In this document: positions 1 through 8,667 of the stretch, in pieces
How the letters are laid out: each line of letters starts with the position of its first letter
Position numbering within the stretch: the first letter of the stretch is position 1
Origin: Francisella sp. LA112445
GTDB lineage: Bacteria; Pseudomonadota; Gammaproteobacteria; Francisellales; Francisellaceae
Length of the DNA stretch: 64,000 bases
Reading direction: 5' to 3'
NCBI RefSeq assembly: GCF_012224145.1
Contig: NZ_CP041030.1
Span: 1,488,001-1,552,000 of the forward strand
Notes under the pieces: model-generated
The model's database searches: none
The model's input: the letters and a program-made list of their open reading frames with translations, nothing else
Told to the model about the DNA's origin: nothing
Program-made: the position numbers and the translations under genes

Positions 1-282
1 CATCAAGGTCATAGCTTGACTCCGTGAAAGGTTCTGATACTTAATATCAAAGTATTTTGTATTATTAATTTTCTCAATAAGATAATTTGTCTGTATTGTT
101 CTATCACCATTAACAAGAGCTGTATTTAAATGCTTTGGATTCATATTAATAGCAAAGCCAAAAAGTATTACTTGAATCAAAGGGATACCTATGACAAGTC
201 CAATAGTCACCTTATCTCTAAGCATATGAATAACTTCTTTCAAGAAAATTGCATAATACCTATTAATATCAAAATGTTTCAT
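1..282 (-). CDS. ABC-2 type exporter permease (3' part missing at window edge)
   Basis: I translated this reading frame by hand. It starts at the ATG at 282-280, which overlaps the TGA of the upstream ATPase gene (ATGA overlap), and stays open for 94 codons to the left edge. The start is MKHFDINRYYAIFLKE, followed by a hydrophobic stretch (about residues 26-45) containing FGFAINMNPKH. That motif is typical of the first membrane helix and early periplasmic loop of ABC-2 permeases of the YhhJ/YbhR type. The remainder of the gene, including the other membrane helices, lies outside the window. It completes an exporter operon with the ATPase and the membrane fusion protein. The substrate is unknown; drugs or lipophilic compounds are usual for the family. 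Confidence 0.8.
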   Translation of the reverse strand, partial: MKHFDINRYYAIFLKEVIHMLRDKVTIGLVIGIPLIQVILFGFAINMNPKHLNTALVNGDRTIQTNYLIEKINNTKYFDIKYQNLSRSQAMTLM

Positions 283-1211
283 GCAAAGTTATCCTGTTGG
301 CTTTTCATTAAAAATATAAAAGCATCTTCTAAAGATGTATCTATCTTATGCCATTCAAACTCACTATATTCTTTTTGTATATCTGTTACATCTACGTTAT
401 TTTTAACACTTAAATGTACACTACTACCAAACATAGAGACTTGTTCAATTTTTTCATTACCTTGCAATTCTAAAACGACTTTATAGACATTTTTACCTGA
501 AATGTTATATGTTTTGATACCACAACTATCTATTATATCTTTTTGTGTGCCACTAGATAGTAACTTACCATAAGCAATATAAGATAGCTTATTACATCTT
601 TCTGCTTCGTCCATATAATGAGTAGAAACTAATGTAGTTATTCCTTTACTAGATAAAGTTGAAATATAATCCCAAAACTCTCTTCTTGCTTTAGGGTCAA
701 CTCCAGCAGTTGGCTCATCTAAAAGCAAAAGTTTTGGATCATGAATTGTAGCTACCCCAAGAGCTAGTCTTTGCTTCCAACCACCTGAAAGCTCATAAGC
801 CTTTTGATTTGCTCTTGCTTTACCCATTTGAAGATTATCTATAGTTTTATTTACAGCTTCTTTGATATTTTTCAAACTATGCAATCTAGCAAAAATTTTA
901 AGATTTTCTTTAACGGTTAAGTCAGGATATAACGTAAACTTCTGTGTCATATAACCAACTTGCTGCTTGATAACACTAGCATGTGTACCAATATCATAAC
1001 CAAGACAAGTTCCCTCTCCTTTTGTTATTGGCAGCAAACCACAAACCATTCTTATCGATGTAGTTTTACCTGAGCCATTAGGCCCTAAAAAACCATAAAT
1101 GTCACCCTCTCTTACTTGTAAAGATATATTATCTACAACAGTCTTTTCACCATAAACTTTAGTTAGGTTTTTTACATCAATAATAAAGTTATCTTCTAAG
1201 CTTTGGTTCAT
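279..1211 (-). CDS. ABC-2 exporter ATP-binding protein
   Basis: This 310-residue protein is the cytoplasmic ATPase of an ABC exporter. Walker A is GPNGSGKT at residues 43-50, the signature is LSGGWKQRL, Walker B with the D-loop is LLLLDEPTAGVDP, and the H-loop is STHYMDEAE. The C-terminal roughly 80 residues form the extra domain common in ABC-2 ATPases of the YbhF/CcmA type. The gene overlaps the upstream fusion-protein gene by 4 nt (1208-1211) and the downstream permease by 4 nt, so the three are very likely translationally coupled. A W in the signature (SGGWKQ rather than SGGMKQ or SGGQ) is seen in YbhF-like proteins. Family assignment is firm; the substrate cannot be read from the sequence. 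Confidence 0.93.
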   Translation of the reverse strand: MNQSLEDNFIIDVKNLTKVYGEKTVVDNISLQVREGDIYGFLGPNGSGKTTSIRMVCGLLPITKGEGTCLGYDIGTHASVIKQQVGYMTQKFTLYPDLTVKENLKIFARLHSLKNIKEAVNKTIDNLQMGKARANQKAYELSGGWKQRLALGVATIHDPKLLLLDEPTAGVDPKARREFWDYISTLSSKGITTLVSTHYMDEAERCNKLSYIAYGKLLSSGTQKDIIDSCGIKTYNISGKNVYKVVLELQGNEKIEQVSMFGSSVHLSVKNNVDVTDIQKEYSEFEWHKIDTSLEDAFIFLMKSQQDNFA

Positions 1212-2179
1212 TGTAACTCTACCTTCACAGGTTCACCTATATGGATTAATGAGCTTTTGGGTGAATATTGCACTCTAGCCTTAACTTCAAAAGAAATTTC
1301 TGAATCAGAGTTTATACCATATAGTAGCGGAGGTGTATATTCAGCTTTATTTGATATATAACTTATTTCTGCTGGAATATTTTTACCATCAGTATTTTCA
1401 ATACTAACTTTTTGGTTTATTTGTACTTTTGCTAAATCTTGCTTTGATACATAGAAAACCACATATACATCTAGAGGATTGATAACTGTTATAATTGGGT
1501 TATATGCTCTGACCTCTTCACCAACTCTATAGAAAATTTGATAAACATAGCCATTTTGAGAAGCTTTTACATCTGCAGAATCTATCTTTTGTTGTAAGTA
1601 ATTTGAATTACTATTAACAAACATTGACATATAATTAGCTGCTGCAACTAGATCTTCTCTAGCTGGCATTTTATTCATAACTTGCATAACTTCAAGATTT
1701 CTTACTTGGTTTATTGCCTCAACAAGTTTTCCTTTAGCCTGCTCAAATTGTTTCTTAGAAGTACTATCATCCTTTAGTAAGGCTTTCTGACGAACATATT
1801 CTTCTTTTGCAACCTCTAAATTTGCTTTAGCTGTTTTTATATCAAGCTTAGTTCTATCTAAATACGGTTGTCTTTTACCTTTAGACAAATTATTTGCTAT
1901 CGCTACTGATGCTTGATGTAAAAACTTATTTGATTTTAGAAGAGTTTGATTTTTTGATGAATCCAGTACAAATAATTGCTGACCTTTTGTAATATATTGA
2001 CCTTCTTTAACTTTTAAATCTAAAAGTCTGCCACTTTCGTCTGAGGATATATATCTAATATCCGTACTAATATACCCAGGTATCACTTCTGCTTTAGATC
2101 TTAAAAAATAATAGACTAACCCTAAAGTGCATATTATTAATAGTAAAGCTATAGCAAAGCCTTTTCGCTTATCAAACAT
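1208..2179 (-). CDS. HlyD-family membrane fusion (periplasmic adaptor) protein
   Basis: This 323-residue protein has one N-terminal membrane helix (about residues 8-26, ending YYFLRSK) and then a biotinyl-lipoyl-like half motif (VKEGQYITKGQQLFVLD, near residues 57-73). Next comes a long alpha-helical hairpin (about 75-195), the returning lipoyl half (ADVKASQNGYVYQIFYRVGEEV) and a beta-barrel domain. That is the order of HlyD/YbhG adaptors, which link an inner-membrane ABC pump to an outer-membrane channel. It is the first gene of the operon, with about 130 bp to the divergent glpQ paralogue, and it overlaps the ATPase gene by 4 nt. No outer-membrane TolC partner is visible here. It could be annotated EmrA-like, but the ABC partner makes the ABC role much more likely. 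Confidence 0.88.
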   Translation of the reverse strand: MFDKRKGFAIALLLIICTLGLVYYFLRSKAEVIPGYISTDIRYISSDESGRLLDLKVKEGQYITKGQQLFVLDSSKNQTLLKSNKFLHQASVAIANNLSKGKRQPYLDRTKLDIKTAKANLEVAKEEYVRQKALLKDDSTSKKQFEQAKGKLVEAINQVRNLEVMQVMNKMPAREDLVAAANYMSMFVNSNSNYLQQKIDSADVKASQNGYVYQIFYRVGEEVRAYNPIITVINPLDVYVVFYVSKQDLAKVQINQKVSIENTDGKNIPAEISYISNKAEYTPPLLYGINSDSEISFEVKARVQYSPKSSLIHIGEPVKVELQ

Positions 2180-2242
2180 TTCAATTCTAATTAAAGAAAA
2201 TATTATTGAATTATAAATTAATTAAATTTCAAAATGAAATTT

Positions 2243-2316
2243 AAATCATAGCTATTGCTATTTTCGATAAATTAGGTAATTATTTGAAAATTATGAAGTT
2301 AACTTCTCAGACTATG
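2243..2316 (+). repeat. Duplicated leader upstream of glpQ copy 1
   Basis: The sequence just upstream of copy 1 (GCTATTTTCGATAAATTAGG, then TAATTATTTGAAAAT) matches the sequence upstream of copy 2 at about 3382-3457 (GCTATTTACAGCAAATTAAG, then TAATTATTTCAAAAT). The duplication therefore included the 5' leader and probably the promoter, not only the coding sequence. The alignment also places the two ATG codons (2314 and 3455) at equivalent positions. Confidence 0.6.
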
Positions 2317-3342
2317 TTTAAAAGAATAATTGTCGCTACTATACTCATCTGTTCTATAAGCTTATCATTTGCAGATGTTGTTAATATTTATGCGCATAGA
2401 GGATTACGTCCACTAGCTCCTGAAAACACACTTCCAGCATATACTGATGCTATGCGTGTTGGGGTTGATGTAGTTGATATGGATATCAATATGACTAAAA
2501 ATAAAGTCCTTGTCGTAACTCATAACCTAACTCTAAACCCTGATCTAACTAAAGATAAAAATGGTAACTGGATCAAAAAAGCGATTCCAATAAAAGATCT
2601 GACTCTAGCTCAATTAAAACAATACACTGTTGGATATATAAAACCAAACTCTCCAACTGCAAAAATGTATCCAAACCATGTCGGAATGCCAGGTATTCAT
2701 ATACCGACATTACAACAAGTAATAGACTATGTTAAGTCAAATGTTGGTAGCAGAGTTCGTCTACAAATCGAAATAAAAACAGATCCTTATGACCCTAAGG
2801 CAAGCTGGTCAGCTCAACAAATGGCTGAAGCTTTAAATAAAATACTTATTAAAAACCAAATATCTAGTAGTGTTGAAGTACAAGCTTTTGAATGGCAAGC
2901 TTTAGTAGATCTACAAAAGCTAAATCCTAAGATTCAGACAGCTTACTTAACAGATCACACAACTGAACCTATGAATACTCAACAAGCAAAAACAATGCCA
3001 AATTACCAAAAATGGACAGCACCTATTGATCCTAAAGATTACAACTATGACTATCCAATGATGGTTAAAAAATTAGGTGGTACTTTTTGGGAACCATATG
3101 AAAAAGACTTAACTAAAAAAGATCTTGATGAAGCTCATAAACTAGGTCTTAAAGTTGTAACATGGGGCTGGACTGAAGAAGAAGGAACTGACTTTGATTA
3201 TAATGTTGCAAGCAAGCTTATCGACTGGAGAGTTGATGGCATTATAACTGACAGACCAGATATTCTAAGAGGTCTTGAGGCAGCAAAAGGTCTTGATCTA
3301 CCTCCTGCTTATCCTAATATTCCTTTTCCAAAAAATATCTAA
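2314..3342 (+). CDS. glpQ: Glycerophosphodiester phosphodiesterase, copy 1 (secreted)
   Basis: The enzyme hydrolyses glycerophosphodiesters to sn-glycerol-3-phosphate and an alcohol. The GDPD signature is clear: YAHRGLRPLAPENTLPAY directly after the signal peptide, then VDMDINMTKNKVLVVTHN, with the acidic metal ligands and the catalytic histidines. An N-terminal signal peptide (MFKRIIVATILICSISLSFA) predicts periplasmic export. I chose the ATG at 2314 because it aligns exactly with the start and signal peptide of the downstream paralogue. In-frame TTG 2284 and ATG 2293 would add 7-10 residues, and the paralogue has no coding counterpart for them. The gene is about 85% identical by eye to the next one and sits upstream of glpT, so the product can be imported. 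Confidence 0.9.
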   Translation: MFKRIIVATILICSISLSFADVVNIYAHRGLRPLAPENTLPAYTDAMRVGVDVVDMDINMTKNKVLVVTHNLTLNPDLTKDKNGNWIKKAIPIKDLTLAQLKQYTVGYIKPNSPTAKMYPNHVGMPGIHIPTLQQVIDYVKSNVGSRVRLQIEIKTDPYDPKASWSAQQMAEALNKILIKNQISSSVEVQAFEWQALVDLQKLNPKIQTAYLTDHTTEPMNTQQAKTMPNYQKWTAPIDPKDYNYDYPMMVKKLGGTFWEPYEKDLTKKDLDEAHKLGLKVVTWGWTEEEGTDFDYNVASKLIDWRVDGIITDRPDILRGLEAAKGLDLPPAYPNIPFPKNI

Positions 3343-3381
3343 ATATTACAGATTATATAATTTAATTTATTTAAATTATTT

Positions 3382-3457
3382 TAGCTATCACGAGTGTTGC
3401 TATTTACAGCAAATTAAGTAATTATTTCAAAATCAAAAAAAATAACTTTAAATTATG
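3382..3457 (+). repeat. Duplicated leader upstream of glpQ copy 2
   Basis: This is the partner of the repeat at about 2243-2316. About 50 bp before the start codon are recognisably the same in both copies, while the DNA further upstream differs. Confidence 0.6.
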
Positions 3458-4483
3458 CTTAAAAAGATAATTACTACTGCTATTTTAGCTTGCTCTATAA
3501 ACTTTGCCATTGCTGATGTTGTTAACATTTATGCTCATAGAGGATTACGCCCATTAACTCCAGAAAATACTCTCCCTGCTTATACTGCAGCTATGCGCGT
3601 TGGTGTTGATGTAGTTGATATGGATATCAACATGACCAAAGATAAAGTTCTTGTAGTAACTCATAACCTAACTCTAAATCCTGACCTAACCAAAGATAAA
3701 AATGGTAACTGGATCAAAAAAGAGATACCAATAAAGGATCTAACCTTAGCTCAATTAAAACAATACACTGTTGGCTACATAAAACCAAACTCTCCAACTG
3801 CAAAAATGTATCCAAATCATGTTGCAATGTCTGGCGTACACATACCTACATTACAACAAGTAATAAACTATGTTAAATCAAATGTTGGTAGTCGTGTTCG
3901 TTTACAGATAGAAATAAAGACAAACCCTAATCAACCTGATCAAAGTTGGAAGCCACAAGAAATGGCTAATGCTTTAAATAAAATACTAGTTAAAAATCAT
4001 ATTTCTAGTAGTGTTGAAGTACAAGCTTTTGAATGGCAAGCACTAATTGACCTTCAGAAGCTAAATCCAAAAGTCCAAACAGCTTATCTAACAGATAGTT
4101 ATAGTGATCCTATGAATAGTGAAGCAGTTAAGAAAATGGCAGGACGTAAAAAACTAACTGCTCCTCTTGATCCTAAAGATTACAATTATAACTATCCAAA
4201 AATGGTTAAGAAACTAGGTGGTACTTTCTGGGAACCATATGAAAAAGACTTAACTAAAAAAGATCTTGATGAGGCTCATAAACTAGGGCTTAAGGTTGTA
4301 ACATGGGGCTGGACAGAAAGAGAAGGTACTGACTTTGATTATAATGTTGCAAGCAAGCTTATTGACTGGAGAGTTGATGGCATTATAACTGATAGGCCTG
4401 ATATTTTGAGAGGCCTTGAAGCAGCAAAAGGACTTGATCTACCTCCTGCTTATCCTAATATTCCTTTTCCAAAGACAATCTAA
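3455..4483 (+). CDS. glpQ: Glycerophosphodiester phosphodiesterase, copy 2 (secreted)
   Basis: This is the second tandem GDPD paralogue, 342 residues, with signal peptide MLKKIITTAILACSINFAIA and the same YAHRGLRP and DMDINMTK active-site motifs. The C-terminal third is nearly residue-for-residue identical to copy 1. The differences cluster in a central block (copy 1 TTEPMNTQQAKTMPNYQKW, copy 2 YSDPMNSEAVKKMAGRKKL), which could tune substrate choice or simply have escaped gene conversion. It lies 112 bp after copy 1 with its own copy of the leader sequence, so it may be transcribed separately. Function is assigned with high confidence at family level. Whether the two enzymes differ in substrate is not visible. 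Confidence 0.9.
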   Translation: MLKKIITTAILACSINFAIADVVNIYAHRGLRPLTPENTLPAYTAAMRVGVDVVDMDINMTKDKVLVVTHNLTLNPDLTKDKNGNWIKKEIPIKDLTLAQLKQYTVGYIKPNSPTAKMYPNHVAMSGVHIPTLQQVINYVKSNVGSRVRLQIEIKTNPNQPDQSWKPQEMANALNKILVKNHISSSVEVQAFEWQALIDLQKLNPKVQTAYLTDSYSDPMNSEAVKKMAGRKKLTAPLDPKDYNYNYPKMVKKLGGTFWEPYEKDLTKKDLDEAHKLGLKVVTWGWTEREGTDFDYNVASKLIDWRVDGIITDRPDILRGLEAAKGLDLPPAYPNIPFPKTI

Positions 4484-4517
4484 AAGATATTAATTTATAA
4501 TTTTTATCATATAAGTA

Positions 4518-4541
4518 AATTTTTATTGAGGAATAAAAATT
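4518..4541. terminator. AT-rich perfect hairpin between glpQ copy 2 and glpT
   Basis: A 10-bp perfect inverted repeat, AATTTTTATT and AATAAAAATT, has a GAGG loop and lies 34 bp after the glpQ stop. The stem has no G or C and no long T tract follows, so it may be a weak terminator or attenuator or an mRNA-end structure rather than a strong intrinsic terminator. Confidence 0.35.
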
Positions 4542-4599
4542 CTTAAACTAAACTAATTGCTACCTAATAGTAAAATAAACCAAAGATACCGATAACTTT

Positions 4600-5916
4600 A
4601 TGAATTTTTTAAAACCTGCAAAAAACTTGCCTTTACTAGCTAAAGAGCAAATACAAAAACTATACCCTCACTGGCGACTAAGAATGTTCCTAGTTGCATA
4701 TATTGGCTACTTCACATACTACTTTGGTAGAAGTAGTTTTGATGTATCTAAACAATATATCACAACACTATCACCTGATGAGCTAGGGTTAATAGGTGCT
4801 GGCTTAGGTATTGCTTATGGTGTCAGTAAGTTTCTCATGGGTAATATCTCTGATAGAAGTAATGCTAAAGTATTCTTAGCTATAGGCTTATTTATTACAG
4901 GTTTTATCAACTTATTATTACCTAGCCTACTTTCTCTAGGTGTTCTTGTTATGTTTATAGCAATGTTCTTAAATGGCTGGTCTCAAGGTATGGGCTGGCC
5001 TGCTTGTGCACGTATCATGACTCACTGGTTCTGTGCTAATGAACGTGGAACTAAAATGGGAATTTGGAATACCGCTCACAATGTAGGTGCTGGATGTCTA
5101 GCAATCATTGTAGTTCCGATTGGATTATATCTATTTAGTGGCGACTGGCATGGACTTTTTTATGTCGCTGGTGCATTGTGTATAGGTGTAGGTATTTTAA
5201 TATTAATCTTTGGTGCTGATACCCCTCAATCACTAGGTTTACCAGCTATTGAAGTATACAAAGGTTACACTACAGCAGAAGCTCACCATGAGAAAGAATT
5301 CTCAGCTAAAGAGATATTCTTTAAGTATGTGTTAAATAATAAGTGGGTTTGGTTAATAGCTGTTGCAAATGCTTTTGTATATTGCGCAAGATATGGTCTT
5401 GGAAGCTGGGCTCCTTACTACTTAGTTCATGTTAAGCATTTATCAACTTCTGATGGTCTTATTGCTTATGCTATGTTTGAGCTACCAGCAATTCCAGGAA
5501 CTATAATCATTGGTTGGTTAACCGATAGATTCTTTGGTAGCCGTAGAGCTCCAATGAGTGTAATCTGTATGGTCTTATTTATTTGTGCATTATTAGTATA
5601 TTGGTATAGTAATACCCCTGTAGTTCTTTGGGCATCATTATCTGCAATGGGAATATTAATATATGGCCCTGTTGCTTTGATTGGCATATTAGCTTTAGAT
5701 CTTGTTCCTAAAAAAGCAGGTGGAACAGCTGCAGGTTTTACTGGATTATTTGGTTATTTCTTAGGTACTGTTGGTGCTCAAGCTGTAATTGGCGCGATTG
5801 CTACATTCTTAGGCTGGAATGCTGTATTCGTATTCTTACTAAGTGCTTGTGTTATTGCTATAGTTCTTTTGGCAATATGTTGGAACCTTGGCTATAATAA
5901 AGTTTCCGAGAACTAG
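4600..5916 (+). CDS. glpT: Glycerol-3-phosphate transporter GlpT (MFS, OPA family)
   Basis: This 438-residue inner-membrane antiporter exchanges sn-glycerol-3-phosphate for phosphate. It matches E. coli GlpT along its whole length as I remember it: an early GYFTYYFGRSSFDV segment, YGVSKFLMGNISDRSN between helices 2 and 3, NGWSQGMGWPACARIMTHW, WNTAHNVGAG, then SWAPYYL and a C-terminal GTAAGFTGLFGYFLGTV segment. About twelve hydrophobic helices are visible. The two secreted GlpQ enzymes just upstream would supply its substrate, so the three genes read as a scavenging module for phospholipid head groups. The start at 4600 follows the short cytoplasmic N-terminus normal for the family. Confidence 0.92.
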   Translation: MNFLKPAKNLPLLAKEQIQKLYPHWRLRMFLVAYIGYFTYYFGRSSFDVSKQYITTLSPDELGLIGAGLGIAYGVSKFLMGNISDRSNAKVFLAIGLFITGFINLLLPSLLSLGVLVMFIAMFLNGWSQGMGWPACARIMTHWFCANERGTKMGIWNTAHNVGAGCLAIIVVPIGLYLFSGDWHGLFYVAGALCIGVGILILIFGADTPQSLGLPAIEVYKGYTTAEAHHEKEFSAKEIFFKYVLNNKWVWLIAVANAFVYCARYGLGSWAPYYLVHVKHLSTSDGLIAYAMFELPAIPGTIIIGWLTDRFFGSRRAPMSVICMVLFICALLVYWYSNTPVVLWASLSAMGILIYGPVALIGILALDLVPKKAGGTAAGFTGLFGYFLGTVGAQAVIGAIATFLGWNAVFVFLLSACVIAIVLLAICWNLGYNKVSEN

Positions 5917-5929
5917 ATTATATTCCTAG

Positions 5930-7324
5930 ATGGCTTTCAATAATTTATTAAAGACTTTAATAACTTCTGTAATATTTATCTCATCAATATCATACTCTTT
6001 AAACTCTACAGAGATTGATAAATCATTTGATAAAACAATAAAGTCGAATCAACTTAACTCTGCCCTAGTTGGAGTTAAAATTATAGATTTAAATAATGGT
6101 AAAACTATATACTCAAGAAATGCTGATAAAAACTTCATCCCTGCTAGTAATACTAAGCTTGTAACTAGCTCGGCTGCCTTACTATACCTTGGGAAAGATT
6201 TTAAATACAGAACCAAACTTTATTATGATAAATCTCAAAATCATACTATAAATAATCTATATATAGTTTTTTCTGGAGATCCTAGTTTTACTACTAAAGA
6301 CTTACAAAATCTATTAAGCTCATTAAAGACTTCTAAAATAAATAAGATTAACCAAGTCTATTTTGTTAATAAGTTTTTCACAGGTCGCAATACTTCTATA
6401 AATGAAAGCCAGTCTAGCGCAATATTTGCTTATGGAACACCAAGCTCAATCTATAATCTTAATGAAAATTCTGTAGCACTAGAGTTAACACCTGAAAAGC
6501 AAGCCTTTAATATTAAACAAATATCTGGTGAACCTTTAAAGTTTAAAAATCAACTCTTTGTTGCCAATAAACAACAACTTAAAACATGTCAGTTTAATGG
6601 TTATAACTATGATGGAACCTTAGTTCTTTCAGGATGTTTACCTAAGAATACCTATACTTTTAGTTTTGCAGTTCAAAATCCAAAACTTACAATGAAAGAA
6701 GCCGTATTAAGAGAGCTATCGAAGCTAAACATCACTACAGTCAAGAGTATAAAAGTTATTACAAAACTTCCCAATAATACTACTTTATTAGCTGAACATA
6801 ACTCTGCTAAATTAGATACATTATTAAAGCATATGCTAGTTATCTCAGACAATTTATATGCTCAAACAATACTACGAACTATCGGCTATTATTATAACGG
6901 TGTTGGTAGCATCATATCTGGGAAGAATGCTACTTTTGAAATATTAAAAAATAAACTCAAGCTAGACACTGACAGTATACAACTAGAGGATGGCGCTGGG
7001 ATGTCAGATAATGACCTACTAAATCCTAATTTCCTAGTAAACTTATTGTATAAAATGTCTTTAAACAAAGATTATAAGCTTTTTAAAAATATGCTAGCGA
7101 TATATGGTGAAACAGGCACTCTAAAAAATTTCAAAGGTAATGATCTTAAAGGTAAAGTTTTTGCAAAAACAGGCACTCAAACTACAGGTATAGCATTATC
7201 TGGATACCTTATTAAAGACAATAATCAATATGCTTTTTCAATACTTATAAATTCCCTAAAAGAGTCTCAGAAATCTCAAGCTCATAATTTTGAAAAAGAG
7301 TTATTAGAAAGTATAGTTAAATAA
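5930..7324 (+). CDS. dacB: D-alanyl-D-alanine carboxypeptidase/endopeptidase (PBP4, class C)
   Basis: This 464-residue serine peptidase of the S13 (PBP4/DacB) family removes or cleaves D-Ala cross-links in peptidoglycan. All three active-site motifs are present: SNTK at residues 73-76 (catalytic Ser73), SDN at 306-308 and KTG at 413-415. The long insertion between SxxK and SDN (about 230 residues) is the hallmark of class C PBPs. A hydrophobic N-terminus (about residues 5-24) predicts export to the periplasm. The gene begins 13 bp after glpT and may be read from the same transcript. Its 3' end overlaps the convergent adenine deaminase gene by 8 bp. The family is certain; the balance between carboxypeptidase and endopeptidase activity is not readable. 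Confidence 0.9.
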   Translation: MAFNNLLKTLITSVIFISSISYSLNSTEIDKSFDKTIKSNQLNSALVGVKIIDLNNGKTIYSRNADKNFIPASNTKLVTSSAALLYLGKDFKYRTKLYYDKSQNHTINNLYIVFSGDPSFTTKDLQNLLSSLKTSKINKINQVYFVNKFFTGRNTSINESQSSAIFAYGTPSSIYNLNENSVALELTPEKQAFNIKQISGEPLKFKNQLFVANKQQLKTCQFNGYNYDGTLVLSGCLPKNTYTFSFAVQNPKLTMKEAVLRELSKLNITTVKSIKVITKLPNNTTLLAEHNSAKLDTLLKHMLVISDNLYAQTILRTIGYYYNGVGSIISGKNATFEILKNKLKLDTDSIQLEDGAGMSDNDLLNPNFLVNLLYKMSLNKDYKLFKNMLAIYGETGTLKNFKGNDLKGKVFAKTGTQTTGIALSGYLIKDNNQYAFSILINSLKESQKSQAHNFEKELLESIVK

Positions 7325-8267
7325 ATTTTGCATCTAAACTATTATTTATAAGCTTAATAATTTGAGCTTCAGATAAATTTAATGCTTGGGCTATCTGCCT
7401 ATAATTTTCATTAACATAACCACCAAAATATGCAGGGTCATCTGAATTGATAGTTACTTTAACACCCTTTTCTAAAAGCTTAGCTGCAGGATGTTTAGAT
7501 AAATCAGGTGTAACTTTTAAAGACTTATTTGATAAAGGACACATAGTCAAAGCAATATCATCTTTTATAATTCTTTGTGTTAATGTCTCATCATGTAAGA
7601 TTGCATTACCATGATCTATCCTATCTATACCTAACATATCTATAGCTTCCCAAATATACTCAACAGGACCCTCTTCACCAGCATGCGCAACTAAATATAG
7701 TCCTTCTTTTTTTGCTTGTTCAAAGACTCTTTTAAATTTAGATGGTGGATTACCTAACTCACTACTATCTAAGCCTATACCTATAAAACTCTCACGAAAA
7801 TTCATTATTTTTTCAAAAGAACGTAGTGCATGATCTTCCGATAAATGACGCAAAAAGCATACTATTATACTAGCTTTAATACCAAAATCCTTTTCAGCTT
7901 GTTTAATAGCTTCAGTCACACCGCTAAATATAGTTGATAAAGCTATTCCTCTTTCTAAATGAGCTTGAGGATCTATAAATATCTCAGTATGTGTTACATT
8001 ATCTTGGTTTGCTCTGGTTAAATACGCATAAGTCAAATCATAAAAATCTTGATCTGTTATTAGCACAGACATACCTTGATAGTATAAATCTAAAAAATCT
8101 TGGAGATTGTTAAAGTTATATGCTTTTCTAATTTCATCTATTGAACTGTATTTAAGACTTACTTTATTTCTTTGTGCTAATTGAAACATCATCTCAGGTT
8201 CTAGTGTACCCTCTATATGTAGATGAAGTTCAGCCTTTGGCATTTTTAATACATTTTCATACAACAT
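7317..8267 (-). CDS. Adenine deaminase (adenosine deaminase superfamily)
   Basis: This 316-residue cytoplasmic metal-dependent hydrolase has the family's motifs: HLH at 15-17, HAGEEGP with His195 and the proton-shuttle Glu198, IDHG with His219, and NSDDPAYFGGY with the metal ligand Asp276. Compared with my memory of Pseudomonas PA0148-type adenine deaminases, it agrees almost throughout (KAELHLHIEGTLEPE, AYNFNNLQDFLDLYY, GLDSSELGNPPSKF). It therefore more probably deaminates adenine to hypoxanthine than adenosine to inosine. It is transcribed toward dacB, with an 8-bp overlap of the 3' ends. Annotation pipelines often name it adenosine deaminase (add). Confidence 0.88.
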   Translation of the reverse strand: MLYENVLKMPKAELHLHIEGTLEPEMMFQLAQRNKVSLKYSSIDEIRKAYNFNNLQDFLDLYYQGMSVLITDQDFYDLTYAYLTRANQDNVTHTEIFIDPQAHLERGIALSTIFSGVTEAIKQAEKDFGIKASIIVCFLRHLSEDHALRSFEKIMNFRESFIGIGLDSSELGNPPSKFKRVFEQAKKEGLYLVAHAGEEGPVEYIWEAIDMLGIDRIDHGNAILHDETLTQRIIKDDIALTMCPLSNKSLKVTPDLSKHPAAKLLEKGVKVTINSDDPAYFGGYVNENYRQIAQALNLSEAQIIKLINNSLDAKFI

Positions 8268-8667
8268 AATAATTAATAAGCTTATTATTCAATATTTGAT
8301 AGCTATTATGTTACCACACTAAGCTACGCCTTTAAAACTCAGAAACACCTATAAAAAATATTTATTATTGATATAACTAATTACTATTTGACTCAATTTA
8401 CCAGATTAAATAGAATCGAATTATAGGCTTAAGTCTATCTTAAATACTCAAGAGCCTAAACATATAGTTAATTCGAAATATATGTCATTCTACGACTTGA
8501 TCGTAGAATCTAATTTTTAAGACTCATAGTGAGTGGATCCTATGGTCAAGCCATAGGATGACAAAATGGTTTTAAAAGATATTTGGATTAGCTATAAACA
8601 AGCATTAGATTTATCTAATTACTTGATAGATTAAAGCTACAAACTAAACCAATAAAAGGAACTAACC
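8268..8667. other. 400-bp intergenic region between the adenine deaminase gene and katG
   Basis: The two genes diverge from this region, so it must hold both promoters. It contains the double-hairpin repeat at 8484-8562, listed separately, and an AT-rich segment just before katG. The katG start has the Shine-Dalgarno sequence AAAGGAACTAACC before the ATG at 8668. I see no ORF with coding character and no RNA gene that I can name. Confidence 0.6.
8484..8562. repeat. Double-hairpin intergenic repeat, copy A
   Basis: The 79-bp element has terminal inverted repeats GTCAT/ATGAC. Hairpin 1 has 9-bp arms ATTCTACGA (8487-8495) and TCGTAGAAT (8501-8509). Hairpin 2 has 9-bp arms ATCCTATGG (8537-8545) and CCATAGGAT (8551-8559). 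Both loops are 5 nt. A second element of the same plan lies at 44511-44577 with different stem sequences. It resembles REP/dRS3-type hairpin repeats. No transposase is nearby. Confidence 0.75.

Noticed and set aside
130-486. 118-codon plus-strand open frame opposite the ABC ATPase and permease genes
   Set aside because: It lies on the opposite strand of a gene with all ABC motifs and has no recognisable domain or ribosome binding site.
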